From: Anaerolineales bacterium UBA6131
GTDB lineage: Bacteria > Chloroflexota > Anaerolineae > UBA2200
Reading direction: 5' to 3'
DNA: 6,009 nt
NCBI GenBank assembly: GCA_002435875.1
Contig: DIVN01000012.1
Location: forward strand, 1-6,009
Below, one piece after another: positions 4,473-6,009 of this stretch. Positions within the stretch are counted from its first letter, which is position 1. Every line of letters starts with the position of its first letter. Position numbers and translations under genes: made by a program. The notes under the pieces were generated by a model. It did not search any database. It was not told the DNA's origin and saw only the letters and a list, made by a program, of their open reading frames with translations.

Positions 4473-6009
4473 TCACTCGGGGAGATATGCCAGGTAGAGC
4501 ATGTTACGATTCAGAAGGAAGATCCGGTTGGTTGTGGCGTCGACGAATACACTCTTGAGATTATCCATGTACACAGGGTCTGACGCTCTCAGTTGTCGGA
4601 CAAAGCCACCGGTCTTGCTGAACTGGACGATCCTTTGATTGCCCGAATCGGCAACAAAGACATAGCCTTCTTCGTCCATGAATCCGGTGCTGCAGATGCT
4701 TGTGGGTGAGCGCATGGGCTCGTCAATGCCTTCCTGCGAGAAGGGCACCGGAACCCCTTCTTGGTACTTGGAGATCTGCCCATCAGAGTGCAAGATGTAC
4801 ACGTTGCCGTCGATGGCGAGATCCACAGCCGTCCCCAGGTCCGCCTGCGGAGCACTGAGGAAGTAGGTGCTTGGCTCGCCTTCATAGCCGGTATTGGTCA
4901 GCACGTGACGATAAAGATCCTTCGCCTGTGTATCAAGCAGATACAGCCTTCCGACGTAGCCGCTGACGGCTCGTGGCGATTGCCAGAGCGCCGTTGTGAG
5001 GTTTGGAAGGTGGGCCATGCCCATCAGCGCATCATACACAAAGGCCTGTGCCTGTTGATCAACGATGAACAAACCGCTGGTGCCACGAAAGCCCCCGGCC
5101 TCGACCCAGGCCATGTCCAGGAGAGGGCCGACCACCGCACCTTCGTATTGGTCGCCCGCCCGCAAGAGCACGGGATCATCTGTAAGCGTCTGGAGCCCGT
5201 CACCAGCCTCGTTAAGCAGGTATTGGTAGACACGTTGTGTGCCCGCGTCAAGGACAAATACGTCATTGCCTGTTGCGATCACCCTTTGCGGGCTGCTCAC
5301 GTTTCCCGCCCCAGAGGGGAGTTCCTGCAGCAGGCTGAAGTAAAAGAGGCGAGAGACTCGGTTCACCCGGTCCAGCCAGGATTGCATAGCCTCTCGTTCC
5401 GTCACCAGGCCCTGCTCCTGCGGTTTGATGGCCAATGCTTTTTCGATCAGGGTCAAAGTGCTGGCGATATTCGCGCGCTGCTCCGAGGCAGTTGGACTCA
5501 GCTCCGCGGATAGTTTGGTCTGCTCAATGGAATCGAGGAGTTGCTGGTACTCTGCCTGGACGGCTCTTCCGTGCTGTACTCGTGAGAGCACCATCAGCAA
5601 GGCAACCACAAGGGGCACCGCCCAAGCCGCCCACAGCCAACGACGGTCATAGCGTGCACCTGGAGCTCCCCGCGCAGCCACGCGAGTCTTGGCAGTCCCT
5701 GCCGGAGCACGGGTGCGTGCCGAACCGGCAATTGCCGAAGAATCGGGCAACACGTGAGTCACCAGTCTGCCCAGTTCCTTGCCAACGTGTTTGACGGCCC
5801 CAACGATGCTCTGCAGCCCAGACCGTAAGCTGACGGACGGCAGCACTTCTTGCTCCTCAACTTCGGACTCGAGCGTAGAGTCGTCCAGGTAGCCCTCGTC
5901 AGCAGTAGAAGGCCGAGCAAAACGCCGCAGCAGCGCAGCCCCTATCCTGCTCAGGCCGGCTTCACTGCTTGCGGGGATCTCATCTTCCTGGGCTTCAGCT
6001 CCTGCACCG
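4473..6009 (-). CDS. Membrane-anchored NHL-like beta-propeller protein (N-terminus missing)
   Basis: The frame is open to the window edge, so the start lies outside; a GTG at 5846 is in frame but is not the likely start. Of 511 visible residues, the first 65 or so are an acidic, low-complexity linker with an Arg-containing patch. A helical part and a basic Ala/Arg-rich stretch lead to one transmembrane helix at about 125-143 (LWAAWAVPLVVALLMVL), flanked by DRR on one side. A helical, possibly coiled-coil region covers about 145-225. The rest is about six repeats of NHL/beta-propeller type, for example RVIATGNDVFVLDAGTQRVY, GRLYLLDTQAKDLYRHVL, DGNVYILHSDGQISKY and GYVFVADSGNQRIVQFSKTG, ending with RIFLLNRNMLYLAYLPE. 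By the positive-inside rule the N-terminal part is cytoplasmic and the propeller extracytoplasmic. Function unknown. A cytoplasmic PP2C-type phosphatase domain further upstream is a guess from similar Chloroflexota proteins; nothing visible proves it. Confidence 0.75.
   Translation of the reverse strand, partial: GAGAEAQEDEIPASSEAGLSRIGAALLRRFARPSTADEGYLDDSTLESEVEEQEVLPSVSLRSGLQSIVGAVKHVGKELGRLVTHVLPDSSAIAGSARTRAPAGTAKTRVAARGAPGARYDRRWLWAAWAVPLVVALLMVLSRVQHGRAVQAEYQQLLDSIEQTKLSAELSPTASEQRANIASTLTLIEKALAIKPQEQGLVTEREAMQSWLDRVNRVSRLFYFSLLQELPSGAGNVSSPQRVIATGNDVFVLDAGTQRVYQYLLNEAGDGLQTLTDDPVLLRAGDQYEGAVVGPLLDMAWVEAGGFRGTSGLFIVDQQAQAFVYDALMGMAHLPNLTTALWQSPRAVSGYVGRLYLLDTQAKDLYRHVLTNTGYEGEPSTYFLSAPQADLGTAVDLAIDGNVYILHSDGQISKYQEGVPVPFSQEGIDEPMRSPTSICSTGFMDEEGYVFVADSGNQRIVQFSKTGGFVRQLRASDPVYMDNLKSVFVDATTNRIFLLNRNMLYLAYLPE

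Noticed and set aside
4761..5513. 250-codon plus-strand open frame
   Set aside because: It is fully antisense to the propeller gene, whose repeats are clear, and has no recognisable motif.

Overview
The window is a bacterial chromosomal segment of fairly high GC content. It carries one compact gene cluster read entirely on the minus strand. The membrane-anchored beta-propeller protein, the tsaD/ATL/selA/mtaB neighbourhood and the base composition suggest a Chloroflexota (Anaerolineae-like) organism. That placement is a moderate-to-weak inference, because no taxonomic marker gene is present.

In transcription order (right to left) the genes are as follows. (1) The C-terminal 511 residues of a membrane protein (4473-6009, N-terminus outside the window): an acidic/basic linker, one transmembrane helix, a helical stretch, then about six NHL-like propeller blades. 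(2) tsaD (3339-4445), the tRNA N6-threonylcarbamoyladenosine (t6A) transferase subunit. (3) A small alkyltransferase-like DNA-damage protein (3008-3316) with Trp in place of the catalytic Cys and a TTG start. (4) selA (1618-3000), selenocysteine synthase. (5) mtaB (337-1614), the radical-SAM enzyme that methylthiolates t6A to ms2t6A. The gaps between them are 27, 22, 7 and 3 bases, so they are very probably one transcription unit with translational coupling at selA and mtaB.

Three of the five products act on tRNA. TsaD makes t6A37, MtaB modifies that same base further, and SelA converts Ser-tRNA(Sec) to Sec-tRNA(Sec). The ATL protein adds a DNA-repair role. No selB, selC or recognisable selenoprotein gene lies in the window.

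After mtaB comes a gene-free stretch of 311 bases (26-336). It has several inverted repeats, including a possible three-helix RNA fold at 184-263 and an 18-base imperfect palindrome at 125-142. The first 8 codons of another minus-strand gene follow (1-25). They begin MAEFQYRG, which resembles the N-terminus of the PilC/GspF (type II secretion/type IV pilus inner-membrane) family. This region probably holds the end of the first operon and the promoter of the next gene. I found no mobile element, CRISPR array, rRNA or tRNA.
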